Shown here piece after piece: positions 47,401-54,794 of a DNA stretch of 64,000 nucleotides. Under the pieces are notes generated by a model that searched no databases, had not been told where the DNA came from, and was given only the letters and a program-made list of their open reading frames with translations. Position 1 is the stretch's first letter; the number at the start of each line of letters is the position of its first letter. Source of the stretch: Mesorhizobium sp. B2-8-5 (GTDB lineage Bacteria; Pseudomonadota; Alphaproteobacteria; Rhizobiales; Rhizobiaceae); assembly GCF_006440675.2 (NCBI RefSeq), contig NZ_CP083951.1:6109501-6173500 (forward strand), read 5' to 3'. A program made the position numbers and the translations under genes.

Positions 47401-49882
47401 CAACGATGGCGGCACGCACACCGCCTTCACGGTGTCGATCGGCGCGGATGGCAAGCTGACGGTGGTGCAGAACGTCGCGCTCGAACACCTGATCGATGGC
47501 GGCCCGGCCGCCTACAACGACGCACTCAACCTTGACGGCAAGATCGCCGTGACGGCGACGGTGACGGACGCCGATGGCGACACCGCCTCCACCGGCGCCA
47601 TCAACATCGGCGGCGCCGTCACCTTCCTCGACGACGGCCCCACGATCTCGAACGCGGTGGTCGGCAGCTCGGTGACGCTCGACGAGACCAGCAACGGCCC
47701 GACGACGGACGGCGTGCTGAACCCGGCGATCATGACGGCCACGAGCGCTGCGGCGATCGTGACGCTGACCTCGAACTACGGCGCCGACGGCGCCGGCTCG
47801 ACGGGCTATGCGCTGTCGGTGACGAACGCGACCTCCGGACTTGCAACGGCGCAGGGCGACCATCCCATCACGCTGGTGCAGGTCGGCAACACGATCGAGG
47901 GCCAGTACAACGATGGCGGCACGCACACCGCCTTCACGGTGTCGATCGGCGCGGATGGCAAGCTGACGGTGGTGCAGAACGTCGCGCTCGAACACCTGAT
48001 CGATGGCGGCCCGGCCGCCTACAACGACGCACTCAACCTTGACGGCAAGATCGCCGTGACGGCGACGGTGACGGACGCCGATGGCGACACCGCCTCCACC
48101 GGCGCCATCAACATCGGCGGCGCCGTCACCTTCCTCGACGACGGCCCGACAGCAGTCGCGCCTGACTATGCCGTGTTGGCGAACGGTGCAGGTCATTCGG
48201 CCACGTTTGCCCTCGACGCAGACCACATGCTGACCAACAACTACGGGGCGGACGGCGCCGGCACGGCGATTTTCGCGGCGTCTCTCGATGGCGCGGACAG
48301 CGGCCTGACTTCGGGCGGCGCCCACATCATCTACGACGTGTCCGCGGACGGTCATACCCTGTATGGAAATGCCAACGGGGTGGCGGTGTTCACGGTCTCG
48401 CTCGACGCCCAGAACGCCAACTATACTGTGGCCATGAACGGAACGGTCGACAGCCTGACGCAGGTGACTTTCTCCAACGGCTCGTATGATTTCGACGGCG
48501 GCAACGGCGCCTGGGCCGGCTTCGTACCCACCGGTCAGAAGAACTCCGGCACCCCGGTCGACGATAATTCGCAGGACGTGCTTTTCACGCCTTTCGGCAC
48601 CGGCACGACCATCAACGGCAACGCGAACTCCTTCGGTGTCGGCGGTGGCGCCGGCGGGCAGAACATCGGCGCGGGCGAAGGCATCCGGGTCGACTTCGTC
48701 CAGGATTTGACCGGCAACACGATGGGATCCGGCGGCTATGGCGTCGTCGCCAACCGCGACCACGTGTTCGACAATCACTATACCGCCAACGGCGCCACCT
48801 TCACCTTTGGCGACGGAAACACCAACACCGTGCTTCAAATCACGGCCAAGGACGACAACGCCACGACGGGTACCGACAACAACAAGGTCGTTGGGGACGG
48901 TGCACTCGATTCGGTCACGTCGGTCGCGATCGCGTATGACGGGCAGACGCAGATCGTCGATTTCGCGACCATCGGCACCAACGCAACGACATACACGGTT
49001 GGCAGTCCGGGTGGGCTGACGGACAGAACCTACACGGTTCACTTCGTCGATGTGGATCCCACCGCCGCAGTTCATTATGCCGCTCAGATAACAGGTATAA
49101 TGGACGACCATGTTTCCGTCTCAACGTTCACGGCCGACGGCTACAACAGCCTGGAATTGTTGAACACGAGCGGCGACGACTTCGCCATCACCGGGTTCGG
49201 CGCAGCCGTTCAGAGCACCAACCCCGTCAACTTCAATCTGCCGATCCAGATCGTGGACGCGGACGGTGACCTGGCGACAAGTCTGATCGGCGTGACGCTG
49301 AGCGGGAACCCGATTGCGGATCACTCGGCGGACGCCGCCGGCGCTTCGCATATCTACACGTCGACGGCGGCGGCGCCCGATATCATCGGGTCTGCTTTCG
49401 ACGACACCATCACCGGCAACGATGTCGGGAACATGCTGTATGGCGGAGGCGGAGTCGACAATTTGAGTGGAGCGGGCGGCAACGACACGCTAGTCGGCGG
49501 CGCCGGCAACGATACGCTCAATGGCGGGGCCGGCAACGACCTGCTCGTCGGCGGTGCTGGGCAGGACACGCTGACGGGCGGCACCGGCGCCGACACGTTC
49601 AGGCTCGACCACCTCGACATCAAGGATCTCATCACCGACTACAAGGGTGCCGAAGGCGACAAGATCGACCTATCGTCGCTGTTCGAGACCGCGCCGGGAG
49701 GCAACATCGCCGACTACGTGCACTATGACGCCGGCACGAAGACGCTGAGCGTCGACACCAACGGCGCGGCCGGCGGCGCAACTTTCGTGGACGTGGCGCA
49801 ACTGACGAACACGCCTGCCGCCGGCACGATCAACATTCTCTATGACGACTCGAACCATCAACAGCATACGGCCACGATTTAG
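41447..49882 (+). CDS. Giant RTX adhesin (LapA-like), type I secreted
   Basis: A 2811-residue surface adhesin. The N-terminus (1-90) is Ala/Pro-rich and contains AAAG at residues 84-87, a candidate LapG cleavage site. Residues about 230-880 hold cadherin/VCBS-like domains (DDVPTAHNDVATQAAENAPV, DGDGDPSVATVTI). Residues 883-2234 are eight 169-residue repeats (start TISNAVVGSSVTLDETSNG) resembling DUF5801/T1SS-143 repeats. The C-terminus has calcium-binding nonapeptides (GGAGNDTLNGGAGNDLL, about 2665-2720) and a type I secretion target domain. The ATG at 41447 follows GGAGGGG; upstream in-frame codons to 41390 are less likely. Expected role: biofilm or root attachment. Confidence 0.95.
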   Translation: MTTNIEFDAVSNSWDEHTSAGENHISTGVQVAQATTGQAASEPVPVDVGSGAPAQGTANTPAANQPAADAKAPASNAPATAANAAAGNIPHEYHVEAGNIVKLPASVSIDNIKVDGHDLVLTQPDGSEIVIKDAALNVPTFILGDVEVPRVALIAALEASHVDVAFGADGSISAGGNGSPGSAGGNFEHPAGGIGDGFGLTSLLPPTDLAFGQPEHRELFPGLLPDSTPAILDLTPSTSGGDTTVNEKGLPASSGSEGSGEAQDPAANTDQSEINSGNFTITSPDGIGSVNINGTNISGAELANSASTPINITTPLGKLTINGYDAATGQVSYTYTLEHSAQHPDGAGTNSTFDNFTVTVTDSDGDVSLPGTLSVQIVDDVPTAHNDVATQAAENAPVTVDVFANDVPGADGVNIADPTKVSLVANSLTGSGTVTYHNDGTFTYTPAAGEQGTVTFQYQIVDGDGDPSVATVTINLKPDSTPTIDVTPQNPDANGHSAASEAGLPPHDGLPAGSGEIADNDANNNSDTSETTTGALAITTGGDTIGHLYVTDKDNTQIEVTNAAGGILVHGQYGDLTITGTPATGYTYSYTLLDSTPGNGTHDDFAVKVVDSDGDPASTTLTIDIVNDVPTAKADTDAAQSGETVTGNVETGTSTHGLGAADTAGADGIASITWTNAVTNAGVTTVTGTHGVLTVFANGEYSYQANPNTPTGTDVFNYTITDGDGDTSPATLTIEVTGSQPRVVAEVAAVNEAGIDTTPPVGDLGPGTVDGSHAGDGSETTTGTLTFSDPDGATVTGVQAGDVGSDVTGNVGTNINGTYGILHVNADGTYTYTLTSPEANVPTGNDGANVQPGQDVFTFTVTDGLGNTSTSTITINITDDVPTISNAVVGSSVTLDETSNGPTTDGVLNPAIMTATSAAAIVTLTSNYGADGAGSTGYALSVTNATSGLATAQGDHPITLVQVGNTIEGQYNDGGTHTAFTVSIGADGKLTVVQNVALEHLIDGGPAAYNDALNLDGKIAVTATVTDADGDTASTGAINIGGAVTFLDDGPTISNAVVGSSVTLDETSNGPTTDGVLNPAIMTATSAAAIVTLTSNYGADGAGSTGYALSVTNATSGLATAQGDHPITLVQVGNTIEGQYNDGGTHTAFTVSIGADGKLTVVQNVALEHLIDGGPAAYNDALNLDGKIAVTATVTDADGDTASTGAINIGGAVTFLDDGPTISNAVVGSSVTLDETSNGPTTDGVLNPAIMTATSAAAIVTLTSNYGADGAGSTGYALSVTNATSGLATAQGDHPITLVQVGNTIEGQYNDGGTHTAFTVSIGADGKLTVVQNVALEHLIDGGPAAYNDALNLDGKIAVTATVTDADGDTASTGAINIGGAVTFLDDGPTISNAVVGSSVTLDETSNGPTTDGVLNPAIMTATSAAAIVTLTSNYGADGAGSTGYALSVTNATSGLATAQGDHPITLVQVGNTIEGQYNDGGTHTAFTVSIGADGKLTVVQNVALEHLIDGGPAAYNDALNLDGKIAVTATVTDADGDTASTGAINIGGAVTFLDDGPTISNAVVGSSVTLDETSNGPTTDGVLNPAIMTATSAAAIVTLTSNYGADGAGSTGYALSVTNATSGLATAQGDHPITLVQVGNTIEGQYNDGGTHTAFTVSIGADGKLTVVQNVALEHLIDGGPAAYNDALNLDGKIAVTATVTDADGDTASTGAINIGGAVTFLDDGPTISNAVVGSSVTLDETSNGPTTDGVLNPAIMTATSAAAIVTLTSNYGADGAGSTGYALSVTNATSGLATAQGDHPITLVQVGNTIEGQYNDGGTHTAFTVSIGADGKLTVVQNVALEHLIDGGPAAYNDALNLDGKIAVTATVTDADGDTASTGAINIGGAVTFLDDGPTISNAVVGSSVTLDETSNGPTTDGVLNPAIMTATSAAAIVTLTSNYGADGAGSTGYALSVTNATSGLATAQGDHPITLVQVGNTIEGQYNDGGTHTAFTVSIGADGKLTVVQNVALEHLIDGGPAAYNDALNLDGKIAVTATVTDADGDTASTGAINIGGAVTFLDDGPTISNAVVGSSVTLDETSNGPTTDGVLNPAIMTATSAAAIVTLTSNYGADGAGSTGYALSVTNATSGLATAQGDHPITLVQVGNTIEGQYNDGGTHTAFTVSIGADGKLTVVQNVALEHLIDGGPAAYNDALNLDGKIAVTATVTDADGDTASTGAINIGGAVTFLDDGPTAVAPDYAVLANGAGHSATFALDADHMLTNNYGADGAGTAIFAASLDGADSGLTSGGAHIIYDVSADGHTLYGNANGVAVFTVSLDAQNANYTVAMNGTVDSLTQVTFSNGSYDFDGGNGAWAGFVPTGQKNSGTPVDDNSQDVLFTPFGTGTTINGNANSFGVGGGAGGQNIGAGEGIRVDFVQDLTGNTMGSGGYGVVANRDHVFDNHYTANGATFTFGDGNTNTVLQITAKDDNATTGTDNNKVVGDGALDSVTSVAIAYDGQTQIVDFATIGTNATTYTVGSPGGLTDRTYTVHFVDVDPTAAVHYAAQITGIMDDHVSVSTFTADGYNSLELLNTSGDDFAITGFGAAVQSTNPVNFNLPIQIVDADGDLATSLIGVTLSGNPIADHSADAAGASHIYTSTAAAPDIIGSAFDDTITGNDVGNMLYGGGGVDNLSGAGGNDTLVGGAGNDTLNGGAGNDLLVGGAGQDTLTGGTGADTFRLDHLDIKDLITDYKGAEGDKIDLSSLFETAPGGNIADYVHYDAGTKTLSVDTNGAAGGATFVDVAQLTNTPAAGTINILYDDSNHQQHTATI
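44093..48148 (+). repeat. Eight tandem 507-bp repeats in the adhesin gene
   Basis: Copies start at 44093, 44600, 45107, 45614, 46121, 46628, 47135 and 47642, each beginning ACGATCTCGAACGCGG. The sense translation and the antisense-frame translation are the same in every copy, so even third codon positions match. The last copy diverges at 48148. Recent homogenisation by intragenic recombination is implied, and copy number may vary between strains. Confidence 0.97.
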
Positions 49883-49954
49883 CACTTATGCGTGGCCACG
49901 CTTCCATGCTAAGCATTAGCAACGCTTGAATTCGCAATTCGAAGAGGGGCTTAC

Positions 49955-50323
49955 ATGAGACATTCCGTAAGATTTCTGGCTTCGGCCGCGGCGCTGCTGC
50001 TGGCTGGGTCGACGGGGTTCACCGCCGACATCATCGGCGAGCCGGCGGTGAATTATTGCCGCACCGTCGGCACATCGGACCTGGTGCTGACCGACAACAT
50101 GGTCGAGCTCAAGGACCATGTGGTGAAGCTGATGGACGAATCGGTCGCCGTCGCCAAGAGCCCGGAATGGATCAACTCGTCGCGTCCCGCCTTCGTCTGG
50201 GCTTCGGAAGCCAAGGTCGCCTGCGGCATGGCCTATGGCTACCTCAAGACGAACTACAAGGACGAAGACACGCTCAACAAATGCGAGTGCTTCCACGACC
50301 GCATGGTCGAATACATGCATTGA
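49955..50323 (+). CDS. Small secreted protein of unknown function, four cysteines
   Basis: A 122-residue protein with a signal peptide (FLASAAALLLAGSTGFTA, cleavage near residue 24). The mature part is mainly helical and has Cys35, Cys90, Cys110 and Cys112, compatible with two disulfides in the periplasm. GAGGGG precedes the ATG. It follows the adhesin gene after 72 bp and may be cotranscribed with it. I do not recognise the family. Confidence 0.75.
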   Translation: MRHSVRFLASAAALLLAGSTGFTADIIGEPAVNYCRTVGTSDLVLTDNMVELKDHVVKLMDESVAVAKSPEWINSSRPAFVWASEAKVACGMAYGYLKTNYKDEDTLNKCECFHDRMVEYMH

Positions 50324-50355
50324 GCTGACGGGCAAGCGGACGCCGGCTGGCTGCG

Positions 50356-51210
50356 ATGGCGGCTGACGGAAAGCCCGTCAAGGCGATCGCGCTGGATCGT
50401 TTCATCGTTTCACGGAAACGGCGAAACGATCTATCTCCTTGTTTTGACGCAATTCCGAACGGAAAACCGCTACGCACTTTTCCTGGAATTGCTTTAGCGG
50501 TCGCCTTGCTTGGTCTCGGTCAAACATCTGTCCACGCCAACTGGCTGGAACGGCCGCAGCCGCCGGGGGCGCGGCCGGCGCACTGCGCTGCGCCGCCGGA
50601 GCGGACCCGCGAGACATTCAAGGCATTCGCGACCTGCCAGGCGTCGCTCTACGGCCTCGAGCCGGTGCTGGCGCATGCGGTGATGGAGATCGAAAGCGGC
50701 TTCGATCCTGGTGTGCGCGGCGCCGATGGCGAAGTCGGCCTGATGCAGGTCATGCCGGCAACGGCGCGGATGCTCGGCTTTCGCGGTTCGCTCGACGAGC
50801 TTGGCGAGCCCGCCACCAACATCGCGCTCGGCGTCAGATATCTGGCGCAGGCAAACAGGCTCTCCGCGGGCGATCTTTGCACCACCGTGATGAAATACCG
50901 GGCCGGACACGGGGAAACCCGCTTCTCGGTCCGCTCGGTCAACTACTGCCGGCGCGCACGCGCGATCCTGGCGCGGGAAGGCCTCGATGTGGCCGGGCCG
51001 CTGCCGGTGGCGACGATCGGATTCTCCGACGTCTCGACGATCGGCTTCTCCGACGCTTCCATGGACGGCGCGGTCACCGGCCAGGAGAAACGCGTCTGCG
51101 TGCGCCGATCGTTCGTGCCCGGGCCGCGCTACATGAGATGCGCCGAATATCGCAGCCCGGCGCAAGCAAGGGCGATACAGGCGCTGAGAGCGCGGCTCTT
51201 CGATGGCTAA
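50356..51210 (+). CDS. Lytic transglycosylase domain protein with repeat-encoded N-terminus
   Basis: A 284-residue periplasmic SLT-type enzyme, cleaving peptidoglycan glycan strands. The catalytic Glu is Glu113 in AVMEIESGFDP; GEVGLMQVMPATARMLG and ATNIALGVRYLAQ are the other SLT motifs. The signal peptide runs from about residue 40 (RTFPGIALAVALLGLG) to VHA (59-61). Residues 14-46 are encoded by a two-hairpin mosaic repeat (50395-50492), so the n-region and the beginning of the hydrophobic core come from a dispersed element. ATG 50356 is the only early in-frame start and lacks a good ribosome site. A duplicated TIGFSD lies near 218-230. Confidence 0.85.
   Translation: MAADGKPVKAIALDRFIVSRKRRNDLSPCFDAIPNGKPLRTFPGIALAVALLGLGQTSVHANWLERPQPPGARPAHCAAPPERTRETFKAFATCQASLYGLEPVLAHAVMEIESGFDPGVRGADGEVGLMQVMPATARMLGFRGSLDELGEPATNIALGVRYLAQANRLSAGDLCTTVMKYRAGHGETRFSVRSVNYCRRARAILAREGLDVAGPLPVATIGFSDVSTIGFSDASMDGAVTGQEKRVCVRRSFVPGPRYMRCAEYRSPAQARAIQALRARLFDG
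50395..50492. repeat. 98-bp two-hairpin mosaic element inside the transglycosylase gene
   Basis: Hairpin 1 pairs GATCGTTTC (50395-50403) with GAAACGATC (50423-50431). Hairpin 2 (50449-50492) pairs GCAATTCC with GGAATTGC and is almost identical to the element at 29148-29191. The order and spacing match the elements at 31831 and 51336. Confidence 0.88.
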
Positions 51211-51311
51211 ACCATGACGCAAGAATCACGGGACGGCCAAGCAAGCAAGACGGTAAGGTCGGTTGAAGACAGACCGGGGCAAATACCTGGCGGCACATGG
51301 ATGGAAGCATC

Positions 51312-52673
51312 ATGAAACTTGAGCGGCACGATCCGGACCTGAAGCGCGCCGCGCCGAAGCGGATCGTTGCGGCGCGCTTCAGGTCTTTGTCAGATGCATG
51401 TCGTCTCCCCAAAACCGGGACCACTTTTGGGCGACATGCATTGGGGGCGATCGCTCTCGGGCTCGTCGCGGCGCTGTGCGGATGCCAGTCCAAGAGCGGC
51501 GCGTCGGATGTGCTCGATCCAGCGGCGATTGCGGCACCCGCGGGCCAGGCTGGCACTCCGGCGGCGCCCGCCCAGCAGGCAAGCGGTCAAACCTTGGCCA
51601 GCGCGACCTCGGGCGGTCCGACCTCGGCGGCCGCCGCCAAGGCCCAGCTGACGCTCGGCGCGGGACCGACCAAGGTGGCCATGCTGCTGCCGCTTTCGGC
51701 CCCCGGCAGCACGGGCGAGAACGGCCGGAAAATGTATGACGGCGCGCGGCTGGCGATGGCCGATCTCGGCGACAAGCTTTTGACGCTGACGATCGAGGAT
51801 ACCCGCGGCGACAGCGGCTACGCCAAGGACCTCGCGGTGAAGGCGATCACGTCGGGCACGGCGAAGGTCGTCATCGGACCGTCCGAGCTCGCGGCGGCGC
51901 AGCACCTTGCCAAGCTCTCCGGCTCGAAGCGGCCGCCGGTGCTGGCGTTGGCCGACAATTTCGCCGGCGGCCCCGGCGTCTATTCGGTAAGGCTCAGCGA
52001 AGCCGACAGCGCCGCCGCGGGCGCGGCGGCGATCGCCGGCAAGGGCGCCAGGAAATTCGTGCTGATGGTGCCTTCGGGCGCGGATTCGAGCCCCATCGAA
52101 TCCCGTGTCGCCAACGCGCTCAGCATCTATGGCGCCACGCTTGCGGTGACGTTGCCCTATTCGGCGACGGATGGCGGCGCCAAGGTGGTGTCCGACATGG
52201 GCTCGCTGGTCGAGGCGCCCGACGCCGTGGTCGTCGCCTGTGGCGACGGCAGCCCTATCGCCGTGCTCGCCGCGCTGAAGGCAAAAGGCATTCCCGGCAA
52301 GGCGGTGACGCTCGTCGGCACCGACCGCTGGCTCGAGCGACCGATGGATCCGCTCTATGAGGGCGCCTATATCGCGACGCTCGACGAGGGCGAGACCGGG
52401 CCGATCGCCGACCGCTTCAAGGCGACCTACAAGTACCAGCCGGACGTCAACGTGGCCTATGCCTACGACATGGTGGCGCTGAGCGCGGGCATAGCAAGCT
52501 CGGCCGGCCCGGACGGCTTCAGCAAGCAGGTGCTGGAGAACACGACCGGCTTCCGCGGCTCGACCGGCCTGTTCCGCTTCCGCAGCGACGGCTCGAGCCA
52601 AAGGTCGATGCCGTTTTTCAGGGTGGAGAAGGGCCAGCTGAAGCTGGTGGAGAAATCGACGGCGGGGTTTTGA
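51312..52673 (+). CDS. Penicillin-binding protein activator-like lipoprotein (LpoA type, periplasmic-binding fold)
   Basis: A 453-residue lipoprotein. The hydrophobic segment 45-55 leads to LCGC with candidate lipidated Cys58. A Ser/Ala/Pro linker follows, then a Leu/Ile/Val-binding-protein-like domain (KVAMLLPLSAPGSTGENGRK, VVIGPSELAAAQHLAKLSG, VAYAYDMVALSAGI). In related genomes such proteins are called PBP activators by similarity to the C-terminal domain of LpoA. Residues 9-44 are encoded by a mosaic repeat, giving an unusually long n-region. ATG 51312 follows GGAAG; ATG 51297 is possible. The neighbouring transglycosylase supports an envelope role. Confidence 0.82.
   Translation: MKLERHDPDLKRAAPKRIVAARFRSLSDACRLPKTGTTFGRHALGAIALGLVAALCGCQSKSGASDVLDPAAIAAPAGQAGTPAAPAQQASGQTLASATSGGPTSAAAAKAQLTLGAGPTKVAMLLPLSAPGSTGENGRKMYDGARLAMADLGDKLLTLTIEDTRGDSGYAKDLAVKAITSGTAKVVIGPSELAAAQHLAKLSGSKRPPVLALADNFAGGPGVYSVRLSEADSAAAGAAAIAGKGARKFVLMVPSGADSSPIESRVANALSIYGATLAVTLPYSATDGGAKVVSDMGSLVEAPDAVVVACGDGSPIAVLAALKAKGIPGKAVTLVGTDRWLERPMDPLYEGAYIATLDEGETGPIADRFKATYKYQPDVNVAYAYDMVALSAGIASSAGPDGFSKQVLENTTGFRGSTGLFRFRSDGSSQRSMPFFRVEKGQLKLVEKSTAGF
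51336..51441. repeat. 106-bp two-hairpin mosaic element inside the lipoprotein gene (type C second hairpin)
   Basis: Hairpin 1 has perfect 17-bp arms: GACCTGAAGCGCGCCGC (51336-51352) and GCGGCGCGCTTCAGGTC (51369-51385). Hairpin 2 pairs ATGCATGTCG (51394-51403) with CGACATGCAT (51432-51441) around CCCCAAAACCGGGACCACTT, the same core as in types A and B. Confidence 0.9.
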
Positions 52674-52691
52674 GGGGGATACTGCGGCAAT

Positions 52692-53744
52692 CTAACTTAC
52701 AGCAGTTGCTGCGACAGGCCACCGGCGCAAGCCGGACAGCCATCCAGCGAATATCCAGATGACTGGTGTCGCCAACATGGAAGCGTAGCCATCAACGGCA
52801 TAGTGCCAAGCCAAATGCACAGACCCCAGCTCAATTGCGATCAAAAAGGCGACGCTGAGCCAACGCAGCAAGGAACTGAACCGCCAAAGATAAATCGCGT
52901 TCAGCATGGCCACGGCGACATGTATTGACGGAAACGCCGAGATACCGCTGCCCGGGCGTGGGCCATCGAGGGCGGCATATGCGAGAAGCATTCTTTGCGT
53001 GTCCACGGCCCAGACGGGATAGACGGCGTTTGTCGCTTGAAGATAATTCATCAGTGGGAAGAACGTATCATTACCATAGAAGGGCATCACGAAGGCCGGT
53101 CCGACCGATGCAAAAACGGTGGCTGCTGCGTTCCCCAAAAGCACGCAGGTCAGGACAAACGCCACAAGATACCGCGAACGAAGGCGCTCATCACCTGTCG
53201 AGAAGGTGACACAAAAAAGCACAACGAACATCACCGCGAACCAAACATTGTAGAGAAAGTTCAAGGCAAAAGTCAGCGGTCCAGCACCAAGCACAGGGTG
53301 CAGTACCCTCCAGGCGTCCTGGCCGCCATGGATCGCCCTATCGAGGGCGACAATTGTCGTATCGGCATAGAAGGGTACTATCCTGCTAAGGCCGTTCTTC
53401 ATACTGGTAAAAAGGGAAAAGAAGACGGGCAAGGTCAAGGCGACCGGTACACCGACGATAAGTCGGTTGACGACATCATATCCCCTCAGACGACGACCTA
53501 GGGTGGGAAATAGCCGCGCCGGCCGTTCAAGCATGACGCGCGTGGCAATGACGACGAAGAGTATGACCGTAACACCGAATCCGAACAACAAGAACGGCCT
53601 GCTGTAGATTCGAAGGTTGAGTGGAATGTCCCAATGGCTCGCAGCAAAGACTACCGCTAGCGCGTAGGCCGCCACTGTCAGGAAGAATATCCGGTTGGCG
53701 TGCCAGGTTGCCGAACAGCCATTTGCAAGTCCGATCATCCGCAT
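52692..53744 (-). CDS. PAP2 superfamily phosphatase (Aur1-like)
   Basis: A 350-residue membrane protein with about 8 hydrophobic segments. PAP2 motif 2 is ISAFPSIHVA and motif 3 is SVHLAWHYAVDGYAS (His and Asp). Motif 1 is degenerate, as in inositolphosphotransferase-like members. It probably hydrolyses or transfers a lipid phosphate at the periplasmic face. A second PAP2 gene lies 31 bp upstream in the same direction. Confidence 0.87.
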   Translation of the reverse strand: MRMIGLANGCSATWHANRIFFLTVAAYALAVVFAASHWDIPLNLRIYSRPFLLFGFGVTVILFVVIATRVMLERPARLFPTLGRRLRGYDVVNRLIVGVPVALTLPVFFSLFTSMKNGLSRIVPFYADTTIVALDRAIHGGQDAWRVLHPVLGAGPLTFALNFLYNVWFAVMFVVLFCVTFSTGDERLRSRYLVAFVLTCVLLGNAAATVFASVGPAFVMPFYGNDTFFPLMNYLQATNAVYPVWAVDTQRMLLAYAALDGPRPGSGISAFPSIHVAVAMLNAIYLWRFSSLLRWLSVAFLIAIELGSVHLAWHYAVDGYASMLATPVIWIFAGWLSGLRRWPVAATAVS

Positions 53745-53775
53745 AACTCTGTACCATTAAATGGCATGGCTGACG

Positions 53776-54753
53776 CTAACTCGACACGAGGCGTTGTCTG
53801 ACTTCGGCCACCGGCCCGGCGCTTACGGCGCGCATGGCGGTAATGGAAACCAAAGCGATCGCCGCTCCGGCGAGCACATCCGCAAAATGGTGGCCGCCTT
53901 CCGGGACCGTGGCGAGGATCATAATCACATTGACCGCGGCCACCGGCAAAAACAGGATCGAGCGCCGCAAATTGTAGGCGATGATGATGCCGAGCGCGGT
54001 GTGAAAGGAAGGAAAGCTGGTAAGCCCTATCGTGTTGCCAATCGCAAATGTGAATGGCGTCGAACCACGCAGTTGCGCGAGGGTCGAAAGATGAGCGAGA
54101 CCTCCGACGCCGGTAAAATGGCTGAAAATACCGCGATCGGGTGCATGGAAGGAATATGCGCCCGCGGCGGGCACAGCCAGCATCAGAGCGCCTGTCATGA
54201 GGCCCGAAACCGCAATCAGGGCCACCAATTCCAGCATCCGCTCACGCCCACCCCCGATCGAATGCACCAGGAAGGCTATTGGAACCTGGTAGGTAAGGGC
54301 GGCGTAGCAGAAGACCATTACGGCCGCCACCGATGGCACCATGTTGGCAAGCTCGACAGCTCGGATCCAGTTGAAGCCGACCGCGGCATCAAACGAAGCC
54401 AGGTAGGCGTCCATCAGCGGACGCGTTGTGTTCGCCGCGAGATACATAAACAGGAAACTCGCCACTGAAAGCGGGATGAAGAGCATAAGAAAGGTACCCG
54501 TGGTCTCCATGGAGCCGACAGTGCGCACCAAAAAGGTTTGCATGGCGCGCGGGAACTTGGGCCGCCGCATTTCCACGATCCGCGCGGCCGCAAAGAAGAA
54601 CGCCACCAGAGGCACGGCTTTCAACAGATAGAGCCAGTTGGACGGGCTGAATGTCACATCTGATCGTGGAAGCATGACGAGATCGGCTGCCACAAAGATC
54701 GCCGTCACGAAAACAATGACTGCCACGTAGCGATGGGACACTGACTGTTTCAT
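53776..54753 (-). CDS. PAP2 superfamily phosphatase
   Basis: A 325-residue membrane protein with about 8-9 hydrophobic segments. Motif 2 is TSFPSFHTALG and motif 3 is VPEGGHHFADVLAG. It is a distant paralogue of the next gene, with the same topology, and probably forms a two-gene operon with it. The substrate is unknown; lipid A, undecaprenyl and phospholipid phosphates are all possible. The 41 bp before it separate it from the pilus genes. Confidence 0.87.
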   Translation of the reverse strand: MKQSVSHRYVAVIVFVTAIFVAADLVMLPRSDVTFSPSNWLYLLKAVPLVAFFFAAARIVEMRRPKFPRAMQTFLVRTVGSMETTGTFLMLFIPLSVASFLFMYLAANTTRPLMDAYLASFDAAVGFNWIRAVELANMVPSVAAVMVFCYAALTYQVPIAFLVHSIGGGRERMLELVALIAVSGLMTGALMLAVPAAGAYSFHAPDRGIFSHFTGVGGLAHLSTLAQLRGSTPFTFAIGNTIGLTSFPSFHTALGIIIAYNLRRSILFLPVAAVNVIMILATVPEGGHHFADVLAGAAIALVSITAMRAVSAGPVAEVRQRLVSS

Positions 54754-54794
54754 CCCGATTCACCGTTTGGCTCATGCAGCGAACTTAAGCAGCG

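Noticed and set aside
42338..49111. Antisense open frame of 2257 codons through the adhesin repeats
   Set aside because: It is the mirror of a high-GC periodic coding sequence. Its translation is Arg/His/Val-rich repeats with no domain, and the sense frame is clearly the RTX adhesin.
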